The notes: generated by a model not told the origin, from the letters alone. 64,000 nucleotides of DNA from Robinsoniella peoriensis (GCF_042680125.1 NZ_JBHTNY010000032.1), one strand, 5' to 3'. Counted from the stretch's first letter, positions 31,501-40,218 are shown. Translations and numbers: made by a program.

Positions 31501-33162
31501 TTCCTGCATTCGGGAATCCAGGCTGTCAACCGTAACCGACTTTACCCTGGCGGTAACTGCATTATCAACTGTAAATGCTTTGATCATAACATTTCCGGAA
31601 TACACATTGTTACTTTTATATGGATTTTCGGCTAAATCCGTCCAGCCATTTCCCTGATTCCAGAAACTTTGCCCTTTCTCTACCTTAGCATTCGTAAAAG
31701 CTTCACCTCCGAACACAGGTGACGTAGATGCAAGTTCCAGAGGTACGTAGCTTCCCTTATCTCCGGTGATTAACTGTACCACGGAAAACTGGTCGCCCGT
31801 CTGCAGAAGAAGAGGTTTCTCTAATTCTAAGGTATGGTATCCTCCATAGGAAACGGTTTCTGTCTGTTCTGCCACAAGCATTCCACTCTGTGGATTATCC
31901 CCCTCAGGATTTTTATAAACCTGAATCCGGACCTCTGATCCTGGCTCTGTGGTAACTGCGGAAACAGCCTTTAATGTTTCGTTTGTCCCCGCTGTAAATA
32001 CGTTTGCAACCATCACCTTACTTTGAGGATATCTCAATATACCATAAACGCTTTTCATTCCTAAAAAATCATACTGATAATTGTGATCATACCGGTAATT
32101 TCCCTCATCATCCGGCAGATCCAGATAAAAACTGGTGAATTCACAGACAGACTGATCATAATAAGACAAATAAAAACAGCCTTCATTTCCCCAGTTTTTG
32201 CCCCAGCTATTTTTCACGATCCACGCTCCGTTCCCCGGGGGACGGCGGTTCGGCAGAAAATTGTCTACTGAATAGTCATCATCCCACCCTACTATGGATA
32301 CCTCATGATTGGCTGTTAAATACTGATCCGTATACTGAGCATAAGTTTTATTGTTAATGTAAGTGCCATTGACCGAAGTCTGATCCGGTCTGCTCTGATC
32401 TGCATAATACGATACATCCACTGCCCCGTTATTCATCAGAGCCTTTTTTATTGTATTAACTGCATCCCGGTCCAGCCTATATCCGCTCTTTGCAGCATAG
32501 TTATCAAAAACAGCCGTTCCGGGAAGAAAATCTGCATTTTGCAGATGTCCAGCGGAATCGTAAAGTTTTTCCTTATCCACCGACCAGACCTGTGATTTTC
32601 CTGTCAGGTAGGGCACTTGCGATTCCAACTCCACACCTGCCCAGGAAGACAAAAGTCCGGTAGCTATCTGACGGTTTCCTCCTACGTCAAAAGGCTGTCC
32701 CTTTGAGGAAATAATTCCTTCCCCTTCCTGCTGCTGATAGGAAAACCAGGTCAGATGTCTTTCTGAATAGTCCGGGATTTCTGCATTCGTACTTCTACTC
32801 CCACTTGCCTGTACCATAACAGAACTTTCCATAGCAGAAAGTGTACCAAATGCCCAGCAGCTGCCCCAGGGACTCTGGTTCTTGACAGGGGAAGCCAACG
32901 CCTGCTGCCGCAGATCAAACTGCTGTGGCAAAACAGATCTGGTCCTGCGTCTGCTTCTCCCCTCATAATTATAAAACTGCTGGTCAATTCCGCTTGGGAT
33001 ATGCCCCATATCAGCAATTTCCGGTTTCTGGTCACTGCCCAGTCTTTCCGGCGTCTCATTCTCAGCAAACGCTGTCAGTGAAACAGCCGATAAGAAAAAT
33101 AGGGAAAGTGCTGCCGTCTGTGTAAATTTACCGATATACTGTAATAATTTTTTCTCTTTCAA
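28504..33162 (-). CDS. very large secreted papain-family (C1A) cysteine protease with repeats
   Basis: The 1552-aa secreted protein has a signal peptide (about 1-33, ending LTAFA). A C1A peptidase domain follows, with Q96, nucleophile C102 (NQSPWGSCWAFG), H286 (NHEVSIVGWDDDY) and N318 (WIVKNSWGKNWG). A lectin-like region typical of clostridial C1A enzymes spans about 335-550. Seven related segments of 80-95 residues lie at about 800-1370, each with a GQEYSI...W...G.F..L.P.T.Y pattern. One InlB/Listeria-Bacteroides repeat (FKGWYTAKTGGKK...LYAHW) and a basic fibronectin-III-like end complete it. No LPXTG or anchor is seen. The start is a TTG 11 bp after the aldo/keto reductase stop, with a GGGGGG run upstream. 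It probably degrades host or dietary protein. Confidence 0.9.
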   Translation of the reverse strand: MKEKKLLQYIGKFTQTAALSLFFLSAVSLTAFAENETPERLGSDQKPEIADMGHIPSGIDQQFYNYEGRSRRRTRSVLPQQFDLRQQALASPVKNQSPWGSCWAFGTLSAMESSVMVQASGSRSTNAEIPDYSERHLTWFSYQQQEGEGIISSKGQPFDVGGNRQIATGLLSSWAGVELESQVPYLTGKSQVWSVDKEKLYDSAGHLQNADFLPGTAVFDNYAAKSGYRLDRDAVNTIKKALMNNGAVDVSYYADQSRPDQTSVNGTYINNKTYAQYTDQYLTANHEVSIVGWDDDYSVDNFLPNRRPPGNGAWIVKNSWGKNWGNEGCFYLSYYDQSVCEFTSFYLDLPDDEGNYRYDHNYQYDFLGMKSVYGILRYPQSKVMVANVFTAGTNETLKAVSAVTTEPGSEVRIQVYKNPEGDNPQSGMLVAEQTETVSYGGYHTLELEKPLLLQTGDQFSVVQLITGDKGSYVPLELASTSPVFGGEAFTNAKVEKGQSFWNQGNGWTDLAENPYKSNNVYSGNVMIKAFTVDNAVTARVKSVTVDSLDSRMQEIESGISAEVSDSQEVQITLPPASAFVRLHPVLEDQGEVEIQIDDQIYNGEDAIPRSAFEDKIVTVVGKGQSGSICYKYRFTVPDTVLTDNGVTLTDSRSYLPKDANFSARVCEMEEGIYDEIRESLSRIGGRLFTVYAISTTADGNEISLSSDENVVLHFPKPLEYEEDRTRLFAVRVTEDHLLTEISDMEDGLQAPVNHIGNAYYVVAETKKSAQNPPAQAEIAELPDAVTDYSIVVKVVYGQEYSIDNGGNWKMAEQTEGGFSGLFEGLLPGTDYQVITRFAETEDTAASKPSVPLHVRTKNAPPQAPDAPAVLERLDRKITVQTVPGQEYAIKLSAEDNYGEWQAEGIFEGLNPETEYDIIARICETDTAMASSAGNPAQARTKAEPPAAVEKPQLLYATDNSITVQARPGQEYILIDQVSGEEVIDVLSSAGDDALNAAANNPEDFINNGANWQESGIFTGLQPETEYLIFARKSGTETEMPGKVSEGLVAETRKVAPDAVSAPVVIKRTDISVEVETQPGQEYSIKVSGETEFAQWQDSGLFERLEPGTEYEIATRIAETGITAAGNTSEVLSLRTKDSAPQAPAAPEAARRLDHSIIVNTVPGQVYAITTESSINGDALIWQSSGIFERLEDQAWYYIFTKQAETDTVMESAVSEPLPVLTLQSSAEAPDVPQLKSAGSDFITIKEMSGQEYSINEGKNWQRGSTFSGLVPNRIYRVITRVCRTANKMESPVSQALDVRTDKRNAVAPAAPVSIGITETAVTIRTVNGLEYSIDGGKRWQNGGVFSGLKPNTNYRVHARSKENEIYKASPLSQVLSVTTKKISEFQVILNGNGGKTDRSSFKAKNGNRYGSLPTPKKSKYAFKGWYTAKTGGKKITSGSVVSLQKKQTLYAHWSKVSTARVSSIKLSNSKKRQLAVKIKDVKGAGGYQICYAENASFKKSRKSLNTTKTSKKISKLKKGRTYYVKVRAYKKDSCGKRIYGKYSKVKRIVIKK

Positions 33163-33173
33163 AAAATCCCCCC

Positions 33174-34133
33174 TTACAAAAAATCTGCCTTTTCAAACGC
33201 AATATCCAACATCCCAACAGCCTCTTCAATCTGAGCTATGTTCTTTGGCCCATAGAGCGGCACACAAAAAGTGTCCTGCTGTGTAAAAAAGCCCAATACA
33301 ACCTGGGAAACAGTAGCGCTGTATTTTCTGGTAAGTAATTTTACCCGTTCTGCCATCTCCACATTTTCTTTTACAAAATAAGGACTGTCCTTTACTGCTT
33401 CTGCACCCTGGGTTATATACTTGTGGAAGAATCCCCCGCAGACACCCATATAAGGCATCAGTACATTATTGGCATTCCCCTTGTGATAAGACAACATTTC
33501 CTCATCCACTTTCACCATCGTATCATCCGGCAATGGTTTCATAAAACAAGATCCCAGATTATAAAGTGCCTGATTTGCAGCAAATCCCCGATATCCCATC
33601 TTTTTACAATATGCATCCGCCTCTTGCATACGTTTGGCGGACCAGTTAGAACAGCCATAATAACGGATTTTCCCCTCTCTCACAAACTGTTCCATTACCT
33701 CTGTCAATTCTTCCACCGACTGATTTGTATCATCCCGGTGATAAAAATAAAGATCTATGTAATCTGTCTGCAAAGCTCTTAATGAAGCTTCCAGATCATG
33801 GCGCATTTCCCCTTTGCCCATACGGCTTAGATGTAAGTCAGGCTTTTCCACCGTCATATCCGGATGACCGCCTTTGGTCACAATTACCGTCTCATGTCTC
33901 TTCTTACTTCTGTGAATCCATTCTCCGATCACTCTTTCACTTCTTCCCGTCTCCGGCTTAACCCAGTCAGAATACACTCTTGCCGTATCGATCATATTTC
34001 CGCCCAGATATAAAAACGTATCAAAAAGCCTGTCTGCTTCCTGTCCGTCAAAGTTCAACCCGGCTGTAGCTGTACCCAGCCCCAGGGGCAGCACACTCAG
34101 GTCTGTATCGGGTATCATGATATTCTTTTTCAT
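33174..34133 (-). CDS. aldo/keto reductase
   Basis: NAD(P)H-dependent oxidoreductase of 319 aa with the TIM-barrel AKR pattern. LGLGTATAG is near the N-terminus, MIDTARVYSDW carries catalytic Asp and Tyr, VTKGGHP has the Lys, and IDLYFYHRDDTNQSVEEL the His. The cofactor-binding end is QVVLGFFTQQDTFCVPLYGPKN, differing from the usual 'PIPGT' type. AGGAGG precedes the ATG. The gene has its own promoter (34167-34195) and is followed at once by the secreted protease gene, so the two share a transcript. No functional link between them is apparent. Substrate unknown. Confidence 0.88.
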   Translation of the reverse strand: MKKNIMIPDTDLSVLPLGLGTATAGLNFDGQEADRLFDTFLYLGGNMIDTARVYSDWVKPETGRSERVIGEWIHRSKKRHETVIVTKGGHPDMTVEKPDLHLSRMGKGEMRHDLEASLRALQTDYIDLYFYHRDDTNQSVEELTEVMEQFVREGKIRYYGCSNWSAKRMQEADAYCKKMGYRGFAANQALYNLGSCFMKPLPDDTMVKVDEEMLSYHKGNANNVLMPYMGVCGGFFHKYITQGAEAVKDSPYFVKENVEMAERVKLLTRKYSATVSQVVLGFFTQQDTFCVPLYGPKNIAQIEEAVGMLDIAFEKADFL

Positions 34134-34166
34134 AGAATCCTCCTGCTATACTTTGGTTTTCTTTTT

Positions 34167-34195
34167 ATTATAGTTGGTAAAATCTGTTTACACAA
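34167..34195 (-). promoter_or_regulatory. promoter for the reductase-protease operon
   Basis: Minus-strand TTGTGT (34195-34190) and TATAAT (34172-34167) with a 17-bp spacer, about 34 bp before the reductase ATG. Confidence 0.65.
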
Positions 34196-34239
34196 CCTGA
34201 AATCATATCTTACCGGTATCATTATTTTTCGAAATATAA

Positions 34240-34321
34240 AAGCAGAAAGCCTTCTGTCCGGCCAGGCGCTTCCTGTTACGGAAACTGCCTGTTTGCCGGT
34301 TACAGAAGTCTTTCTGCTTTC
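34240..34321 (-). terminator. 82-bp branched hairpin after murF
   Basis: AAAGCAGAAAG-c-CTTCTGT (34240-34257) pairs with ACAGAAG-t-CTTTCTGCTTT (34303-34321) across one mismatch. GCCGG/CCGGC-type and TTCC/GGAA pairings occur inside. On the minus strand it is followed by TTTTATATTT. It is most simply the terminator of the ldt-ddl-murF unit, though the branched interior is larger than usual. Confidence 0.6.
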
Positions 34322-34342
34322 CATCCCAGTTTAACGATGTAA

Positions 34343-34361
34343 ATTTTCAAACATACTCTAC
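34343..34361. repeat. solo end of the dispersed palindromic repeat
   Basis: AATTTTCAAACATACTCTA matches the right end of the 165-bp element (AATTTTCAAGCACACTCTA at 15299) at 16 of 19 positions and abuts the murF stop codon. No partner end is seen nearby. Confidence 0.45.
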
Positions 34362-35728
34362 AGCTCGCGCAGCTTTTCTACTACATTTTCAAAATGCATT
34401 CCATGAGAAGCCTTAACCAGTACCGTATCACCCTTTTTAATCAATCCCGGCAGGACTTCTGTCAGGCAATCCAGGTTTTCTGCATAGACCACCTCCTGGC
34501 AGCCGCCCGCTTCCTTAGCAGCCTGCGCCATATTCTTACTCATTTCTCCCACACAGATCAGGAGATCAATTTTATGTTCTGCCGCATATGCGCCCACTTC
34601 TGCGTGGAGCATTGCAGCATCTTCCCCAAGCTCAAACATATCGCCCAGGATTGCAGCTTTCCTCTGTTGTGCATCTTTTAATACGTCTAAAGATGCTTTC
34701 ATGGAGGATGGACTGGCATTATAACAGTCATCCACGATAGTGATGGTATCTGTCTCAATAATATGGAATCTGCCGCCAAGAGATTCTAACTTCTCAATCC
34801 CTGTTTTAATTTCCTCCATGCTAAGCCCCAGGGTTCTTCCCACCGCTGTGGCTGCCAGTGCATTTAACACCATATGGTATCCGGGAATTGGCACAACTGC
34901 CTGAAAGCTTTCCTCTCCGGCGTGGATCTCACACTGGATACCCTTAAGACCTCGTGGAATAATGTGATCTGCATAGACTTCCCTGCCGCTTTCAACACCG
35001 AAGAATATTGGGGTAATCCCCTTTATTTCATTGATCGTGGCAAGTTTATCATCATCTCCGTTTAAGATAATCTTTCCATCTTCGGCAATATAATCGAAAA
35101 TCTCAGACTTTGCTTTCAGTATCCCATCTCTGCTTTTTAAAAATTCCAGATGGCACAGTCCAATGTTTGTCAGTACACAGATATCCGGCTTTGCCACTTT
35201 ACTCAGTCTGTGCATTTCTCCAAAGTCACTGATTCCCATTTCCAGAACTGCAATCTCATGTTCCTCTCTTAACCGGAATACGGTCAGAGGCAGACCCAGC
35301 TCATTATTAAAATTTCCAAGAGTCTTCAGGACCTTATATTTTTCAGCCAATACAGAAGCTATTATTTCCTTTGTGCTGGTCTTGCCAACACTTCCGGTAA
35401 TACCAACCACTTTCACAGGCAGCTGCTGTCTGTAATACTCCGCAATATCTTTTACCGCCTGCAGAGTCGAATCTACCAGAATGTAAGGACCTGGCTGATT
35501 CTCCGGTTTTACTTCCACCAATGCACCAAGGGCTCCTTTTTCAAATACCTGGGGAAGGAATCGATGTCCGTCTGCCCGTTCCCCCTTTACCGCAACAAAC
35601 AGACAGCCGTCTTCTGCTTTACGGCTGTCTGTTGTAATGCTGGTAACCTCTGTTTCACTCTTGTCTTTATCTCCGTAATATATGCCCTGACATGCTTTTG
35701 CAATCTGACTTAAAGACATATTTTTCAT
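34358..35728 (-). CDS. murF: UDP-N-acetylmuramoyl-tripeptide--D-alanyl-D-alanine ligase
   Basis: MurF joins D-Ala-D-Ala to UDP-MurNAc-tripeptide, the last cytoplasmic step of the peptidoglycan precursor. The 456-aa Mur ligase has the ATP loop GITGSVGKTSTKEII (about residue 110). FNNELGLPLTVF and EMGISDFGEM follow, then LTNIGLCHLEFLKSRDGILKAKSEIFD and the C-terminal DDCYNASPSSMKASLDVL. An ATG at 35728 (MKNMSLSQIAKAC) is taken as the start because family members begin there. An ATG at 35749 has no better ribosome binding site; GGAAGG is 12 nt before the chosen one. It follows ddl, its substrate supplier, on the same strand. Confidence 0.94.
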   Translation of the reverse strand: MKNMSLSQIAKACQGIYYGDKDKSETEVTSITTDSRKAEDGCLFVAVKGERADGHRFLPQVFEKGALGALVEVKPENQPGPYILVDSTLQAVKDIAEYYRQQLPVKVVGITGSVGKTSTKEIIASVLAEKYKVLKTLGNFNNELGLPLTVFRLREEHEIAVLEMGISDFGEMHRLSKVAKPDICVLTNIGLCHLEFLKSRDGILKAKSEIFDYIAEDGKIILNGDDDKLATINEIKGITPIFFGVESGREVYADHIIPRGLKGIQCEIHAGEESFQAVVPIPGYHMVLNALAATAVGRTLGLSMEEIKTGIEKLESLGGRFHIIETDTITIVDDCYNASPSSMKASLDVLKDAQQRKAAILGDMFELGEDAAMLHAEVGAYAAEHKIDLLICVGEMSKNMAQAAKEAGGCQEVVYAENLDCLTEVLPGLIKKGDTVLVKASHGMHFENVVEKLREL

Positions 35729-35800
35729 CGCATTTACCAACCTTCCCATGCATCTAGCCGGCTTACCATACTGCGTAAAGAAGCAGCTGCAATCCGGTTT

Positions 35801-36829
35801 CTATTTCTTTAATGATACTTCAATCAGCTTTTCACACAGATCCGCAAATGACATCCCGAGAGCACCGGCTTCCTGTGGAAGAAGACTGGTAGGAGTCATT
35901 CCCGGCAGGGTATTTGCTTCCAGACAGTACATGTTATTGCTCTCATCCATCAGGAAATCAACCCTGGCATAATTTTCAAGCCGCAATACATGATATGCCA
36001 TCACCGCATAATCCTGCATTTTTTTCGTAAGATCTGCAGCAAGTTCCGCCGGACAGGTTTCAATGGTACTGCCTGCCTCATATTTATTTTTGTAATCATA
36101 GAAGCCCTGTATCGGGGCAATCTCGATGATGGGATACGCTTCACCATCCACAACACCTATAGAGAATTCCCTGCCCTTTACATAGGTCTCAATGATAATT
36201 TCATCTTCATAGTGAAAAGCATTCTTTACCGCCTGCTCATATTCTTCCCGGGTATTTGCAATATAAACGCCTACACTGGAACCGCCGCAGCAGGTCTTAA
36301 CCACACAGGGAAGGCAAATTCCAATTGTTTCCGGTTGTTTCATTCCCTCTGCCTTTTTCAGCATCACACTTTTGGGTGTGGGGACTCCGTTTTCCAGGAA
36401 CAATTGTTTTGAAATTCCCTTGTCCATAGCCAGTGCACTACCCAGATATCCGCTGCCGGTATAAGTAATTCCCAGCAGGTCAAATGCTGCCTGGACTTTC
36501 CCATTTTCTCCATTTTCTCCATGAAGCGCCAGAAAGACTACATCCGCTGCTTTACAGAGCTCCAGAACCATCGGCCCGAAAAATTCCTTCTGAGTTTTAA
36601 CAGCCTCTTCCAGTTTACTGTCAAAACTTCTCATATATGCTGCAGCCGCATTTACATCATATGCTTCCGTAAACGCACAGTCTGCCTGCAGCCCTGTATT
36701 TCCAAAAAACACATCCAGTAAAATAGCACGGTGTCCTTTTTCTCTCAAAGCTTCACACACTTTTGTACCAGATACGATAGAGATTTCTCTCTCCGTACTG
36801 ATTCCACCTGCCAGTACTACAATATTCAT
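35801..36829 (-). CDS. ddl: D-alanine--D-alanine ligase
   Basis: ATP-dependent ligase making D-Ala-D-Ala for peptidoglycan. The 342-aa ATP-grasp protein begins VVLAGGISTEREISIVSG. Further blocks are VFLALHGENGENGKVQAAFDLLGITYTGS, CCGGSSVGVYI, EDEIIIETYVKGREFSIGV and ARVDFLMDESNNMYCLEANTLPGMTPTSLLPQEAG. The final segment has the Mg and D-Ala binding residues. The ATG at 36829 follows AGGAGG by 6 nt; an earlier ATG at 36850 is unlikely. The family's Y/F specificity residue was not resolved by eye, so D-Ala-D-Lac activity cannot be fully excluded. It is followed by murF. Confidence 0.94.
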   Translation of the reverse strand: MNIVVLAGGISTEREISIVSGTKVCEALREKGHRAILLDVFFGNTGLQADCAFTEAYDVNAAAAYMRSFDSKLEEAVKTQKEFFGPMVLELCKAADVVFLALHGENGENGKVQAAFDLLGITYTGSGYLGSALAMDKGISKQLFLENGVPTPKSVMLKKAEGMKQPETIGICLPCVVKTCCGGSSVGVYIANTREEYEQAVKNAFHYEDEIIIETYVKGREFSIGVVDGEAYPIIEIAPIQGFYDYKNKYEAGSTIETCPAELAADLTKKMQDYAVMAYHVLRLENYARVDFLMDESNNMYCLEANTLPGMTPTSLLPQEAGALGMSFADLCEKLIEVSLKK

Positions 36830-36994
36830 ATGCTTCCTCCTGATACTCAATTCTTTTCATTCAATCCGCCGTCTTCATCCCGGCATAATTCTAATATGAT
36901 TCTTCTTACTATGTTCTATTTTCAGAACCATCTCATTTGGGACATCTTTACAGTGCTGCTCTGTACCCTTATTCTGAGACTTTTTCTTCCTTTT

Positions 36995-38608
36995 CTACTC
37001 TTCGCCATCCGGACTGTCTGGATTTTCCGGAGAAGGAATATCCGTCTGAGGTGTATTCTCACTTTGGGGTGCAGTCGTTTCACTTTCCGGTGTGTTCGTT
37101 TCGCTTCCAGGTTTGTTTGTCTCGCCTTCCGGTCTATTTGTTTCACTCTGGGACGTATTACTTTCACTCTGTGGTGTATTCGTCTCCGGAGCAACCGGCG
37201 TAACCGGAGTATTAGGCGGAGCCGCTGTTGAACCCTGATAGCAGATGATCGGTGTACCTACTTCTATATTGTCATAGATAACAGATACAATATTAATCGG
37301 CGTATTAATGCACCCGTGGGATCCGTGGGTCTTATACCAGTCCCCGCCAAACACAGGCTGCCAGTTGGCATCGTGAATTCCCACGCCGTTGTAATATGGC
37401 ATCCAGTAACTTACCGGAGTCCTGTAGTCCTCTCCCACAAGTGTTGCATCCCGTTCTTTATCCTGAAGCGTAAAAACTCCAATCGGAGAATCATAGTTTT
37501 TGGAAGTGTTACCCGTAACCACATCTGTATCTATTACGAGGTTTCCGTTCTTATAATACCACATATGCTGGAAATTGTAATCAATTTCTACATAGGTATC
37601 CCCGATATCATTTTCTCCCCTTGCGAAGGCAGTCTGTGCATAAACAGGCTCACGGGAAACCGATTTCCCTTCCTTTAATATATTCATCAATTCCTTTTTT
37701 TCTCCATCCCGGTCGATCTGCCATCCGTAGGTAACATTCTGAATGGTGACATGCTCCCCGCGGGATGTTTTAAAAGGCTGGGAACGTCCATAGGTATCAT
37801 AATCATCTGCCAGACGATCCACATAATCACTGACTTCGCTTTCATTGAAGGTAATATTATTATTCACATCCAGGCTCATCCACTGGTTGATCGTATCGCT
37901 GCTGATAACCTCCTGATCACTTCCAAACTCATATGTAACTGTCATATTTGAATACTTATTCAGTACTTCAACTTTCTTTGTCAGACTCTCGTCGGTTGCA
38001 TAAACTGCAGGTTTCAGATAACAGTCATTCTCAACCAGATCCAGTTTGGCATCACCCTCGTCCACAGCTTTTACCAGCAGTTCAAATACCTTTTCTTTAT
38101 CCAGTTCATTTCCCGCTACCTCGTTTTCAACGCGGTAACCTGTACCGGTCTGTACAATCTTTGCATCTTCCGGTTTTACTATTTTTGTCTCATCAAAAAA
38201 TTCCAGTTTTTCCATGCTGCTGCGAAGTGCTTCCTTATCATAAGTCGTTTTGGCAACCATGCTGTAACTCTCCGGATTAAAATAAGCATACAGCCACACC
38301 AGAGGATTCTGGCTGTCTTTCAGGGCCTGCACCTGACCGTTTGCAACATAGGCAAAGTTCATACGTGCGCCGCTGATGCTTCCTTCTTTCCCATCCATCC
38401 CCACTATGGTGATACTGTAATCCTGCACTTTATTCGCTATCATATTTTCTGCTTCTTCCACTGTCTTGGAGGAGCAGTCAATTCCATTAATAATTGATCC
38501 CGGGAAAAAGTGTTTCATAAAATATACACTTACCCCCATATAAATTGCAATCATGACAAGCACATAAATAATCGCGCCTATTAATAACATCTTTCGTGAT
38601 TTTCTCAT
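36995..38608 (-). CDS. membrane-anchored L,D-transpeptidase (YkuD) with PG-binding domain
   Basis: Enzyme that forms 3-3 peptidoglycan cross-links or attaches proteins to the wall. The 537-aa product has an N-terminal membrane anchor (about 6-30) and a long outer region with a PG-binding-4-like domain (about 215-330). The YkuD domain (about 335-460) carries the catalytic signature GIHDANWQPVFGG...THGSHGCINTP with the nucleophilic Cys. It ends in a low-complexity Ser/Glu/Thr/Pro/Asn tail (about 60 residues of S-E-T-N-x-P-type repeats). The ATG at 38608 follows AAAGGA; a GTG at 38647 is in frame but weak. It leads the ddl-murF cell-wall group. Such enzymes can confer beta-lactam tolerance. Confidence 0.9.
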   Translation of the reverse strand: MRKSRKMLLIGAIIYVLVMIAIYMGVSVYFMKHFFPGSIINGIDCSSKTVEEAENMIANKVQDYSITIVGMDGKEGSISGARMNFAYVANGQVQALKDSQNPLVWLYAYFNPESYSMVAKTTYDKEALRSSMEKLEFFDETKIVKPEDAKIVQTGTGYRVENEVAGNELDKEKVFELLVKAVDEGDAKLDLVENDCYLKPAVYATDESLTKKVEVLNKYSNMTVTYEFGSDQEVISSDTINQWMSLDVNNNITFNESEVSDYVDRLADDYDTYGRSQPFKTSRGEHVTIQNVTYGWQIDRDGEKKELMNILKEGKSVSREPVYAQTAFARGENDIGDTYVEIDYNFQHMWYYKNGNLVIDTDVVTGNTSKNYDSPIGVFTLQDKERDATLVGEDYRTPVSYWMPYYNGVGIHDANWQPVFGGDWYKTHGSHGCINTPINIVSVIYDNIEVGTPIICYQGSTAAPPNTPVTPVAPETNTPQSESNTSQSETNRPEGETNKPGSETNTPESETTAPQSENTPQTDIPSPENPDSPDGEE

Positions 38609-38931
38609 ATTAATTTTCCTTTGCATGTTCATTTTTGTGGCATACACAATTTATCCGTACCTGTTCAGTATCTTCACAGGTATGAGCAAAAATCCATTTT
38701 TAATTCGCATATGGCGATGGGATTTTTGCCTGCTGTCCCCATATTTTCTCAAGATCAGCGCAGTAAATGCGCAGACCTGCTGAATAGCTACATTTATTCT
38801 ACCACGTCTCTGCCATTTGTAAATAAACTTCAGGAAATATTAATATAGAGAACGGGAATTTTTAAAATTTCTGCCGCTGCTGCAAAGAAAAGGCCGCAGC
38901 CCGTAATACAGGGGCTGCAGCCGGATAATTC
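38609..38931. other. intergenic region upstream of the L,D-transpeptidase
   Basis: About 320 bp without a gene. It holds the terminator of the aminotransferase gene (38885-38922) and an inverted repeat GCAAAAATCC (38686-38695) / GGATTTTTGC (38720-38729) in the presumed leader of the L,D-transpeptidase. It also has a CAGCGCAG...CTGCTG region near 38757. No regulatory RNA class was recognised. Confidence 0.4.
38885..38922 (-). terminator. Rho-independent terminator of the aminotransferase gene
   Basis: On the minus strand GGCTGCAGCCCC pairs with GGGCTGCGGCC across an 8-9 nt loop, followed by TTTTCTTT. It lies 10 bp after the stop codon. Confidence 0.9.
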
Positions 38932-40218
38932 TTATTTACTTTCCAATATTTTGTCAATACTTACCAGTTTTACACTGAGCACGAAAATGTCGGTTGCCAC
39001 TGCCAGCTCTTCCGGAGTAGGATAAGAAGGTGCAATACGGATATTGCTGTCCTGAGGATCTTTTCCATATGGGAAGGTTGCGCCTGCTCCTGTCATAACA
39101 AGTCCGGCATCTTTTGCTTTAGCAACGATTGCCTTAGCACATCCCGGAAGTGCATCAAAGGAAATGAAGTATCCGCCTCTTGGACGAATCCAGGTTCCGA
39201 TCTCTAAACCGCCCAATTCCGATTCCAGTCCGTTAATTACTGCTTCAAATTTCGGACGCATAATGTCTGCATGTTTTTTCATGTGTTCAACCATACCGTG
39301 AATATCTTTGAAGTAACGCACATGTCTTAACTGGTTTAATTTATCATGTCCGATTGTCTGAATTGTCATCTGCCTTCTGATCGCTTCTAAGTTTGCAGGA
39401 GATGCTGCAATTGCTGCCACACCGGAACCCGGAAAACTTACTTTTGAAGTGGAACAGAATTTATAAACCATATCCGGATTCCCTGCTTTTTTACATTCCA
39501 TCAGGATTTCAATCAGGTTATCCTGTTTGTCATCATATAAATGGTGGATGCCGTATGCATTATCCCAGAAAATCCGAAAATCTTTTGCTGCCGGCTGTAA
39601 ACGTGCAAATCTTCTTACTGTTTCATCTGAATAGGTAATGCCCTGTGGATTAGAGTACTTTGGCACACACCAGATACCCTTGATCGCTTCATCTTCGCTT
39701 ACCAGCTTTTCTACCATATCCATATCCGGTCCATCCATCGTCATGGGAACGTTGATCATTTCAATCCCGAAATATTCGGTAATTAAGAAATGTCTGTCAT
39801 ATCCCGGTACCGGACATAAGAATTTTACTTTATCTAATTTACACCATGGAGTACTTCCCATAACCCCGTGAGTCATGGAACGGGCAATAGTATCAAACAT
39901 AATGTTCAGGCTGGAGTTTCCGTGGATAATAATCTGGTTTGCCGGTACTTCTGTCATATCAGCCAGTAATTCCTGTGCTTCCGGAATTCCGTCCAATACG
40001 CCATAGTTTCTGCAATCAACTCCCGCTCTGCATTTCAAGTCAGAACTGCTGTTTAAAACATCCATCATCCCCATAGCCAGGTCTAACTGTGCTGCGGAAG
40101 GTTTTCCACGGGACATATCTAATTGTAAGCCTTTTTCCTTAATTTCCTGGAAGCGTGCTTCCAACTCTGCTTTTTCCTGTAACAGTTCCTCTTTGCTCAT
40201 TTCCATATACGTTGCCAT
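38932..40218 (-). CDS. class I/II aminotransferase, aspartate aminotransferase Ic type
   Basis: PLP enzyme of 428 aa related to the AspT family (Pfam Asp_aminotransf, PF12897), first described in Corynebacterium. It begins with GLQLDMSRGKPSAAQLDLAMGM, which is diagnostic of that group. It has GNSSLNIMFDT, the PLP-contacting WDNAYGIHHL and the Schiff-base Lys in FCSTSKVSFPGSGVAAIA. The end GAGATFPYGKDPQDSNIRIAPSYP carries the carboxylate-binding Arg. The expected reaction is aspartate plus 2-oxoglutarate to oxaloacetate plus glutamate. AGGAGG precedes the ATG and a strong terminator follows, so it is probably a single-gene unit. Confidence 0.9.
   Translation of the reverse strand: MATYMEMSKEELLQEKAELEARFQEIKEKGLQLDMSRGKPSAAQLDLAMGMMDVLNSSSDLKCRAGVDCRNYGVLDGIPEAQELLADMTEVPANQIIIHGNSSLNIMFDTIARSMTHGVMGSTPWCKLDKVKFLCPVPGYDRHFLITEYFGIEMINVPMTMDGPDMDMVEKLVSEDEAIKGIWCVPKYSNPQGITYSDETVRRFARLQPAAKDFRIFWDNAYGIHHLYDDKQDNLIEILMECKKAGNPDMVYKFCSTSKVSFPGSGVAAIAASPANLEAIRRQMTIQTIGHDKLNQLRHVRYFKDIHGMVEHMKKHADIMRPKFEAVINGLESELGGLEIGTWIRPRGGYFISFDALPGCAKAIVAKAKDAGLVMTGAGATFPYGKDPQDSNIRIAPSYPTPEELAVATDIFVLSVKLVSIDKILESK

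Noticed and set aside
28504..33162. Several long open frames antisense to the secreted protease (for example 29816-30475 on the plus strand)
   Set aside because: They have no ribosome binding sites, composition follows the protease codons, and the protease frame has clear domains.
36995..37210. Tandem DNA repeat or CRISPR-like array
   Set aside because: The periodicity comes from S-E-T-N-x-P-type codons in the L,D-transpeptidase tail; there are no spacers between identical repeats.
36731..37231. Plus-strand frame of 166 codons over the ddl/L,D-transpeptidase junction
   Set aside because: Its sequence is the complement of the Ser/Glu/Thr/Pro low-complexity tail and lacks a start signal.
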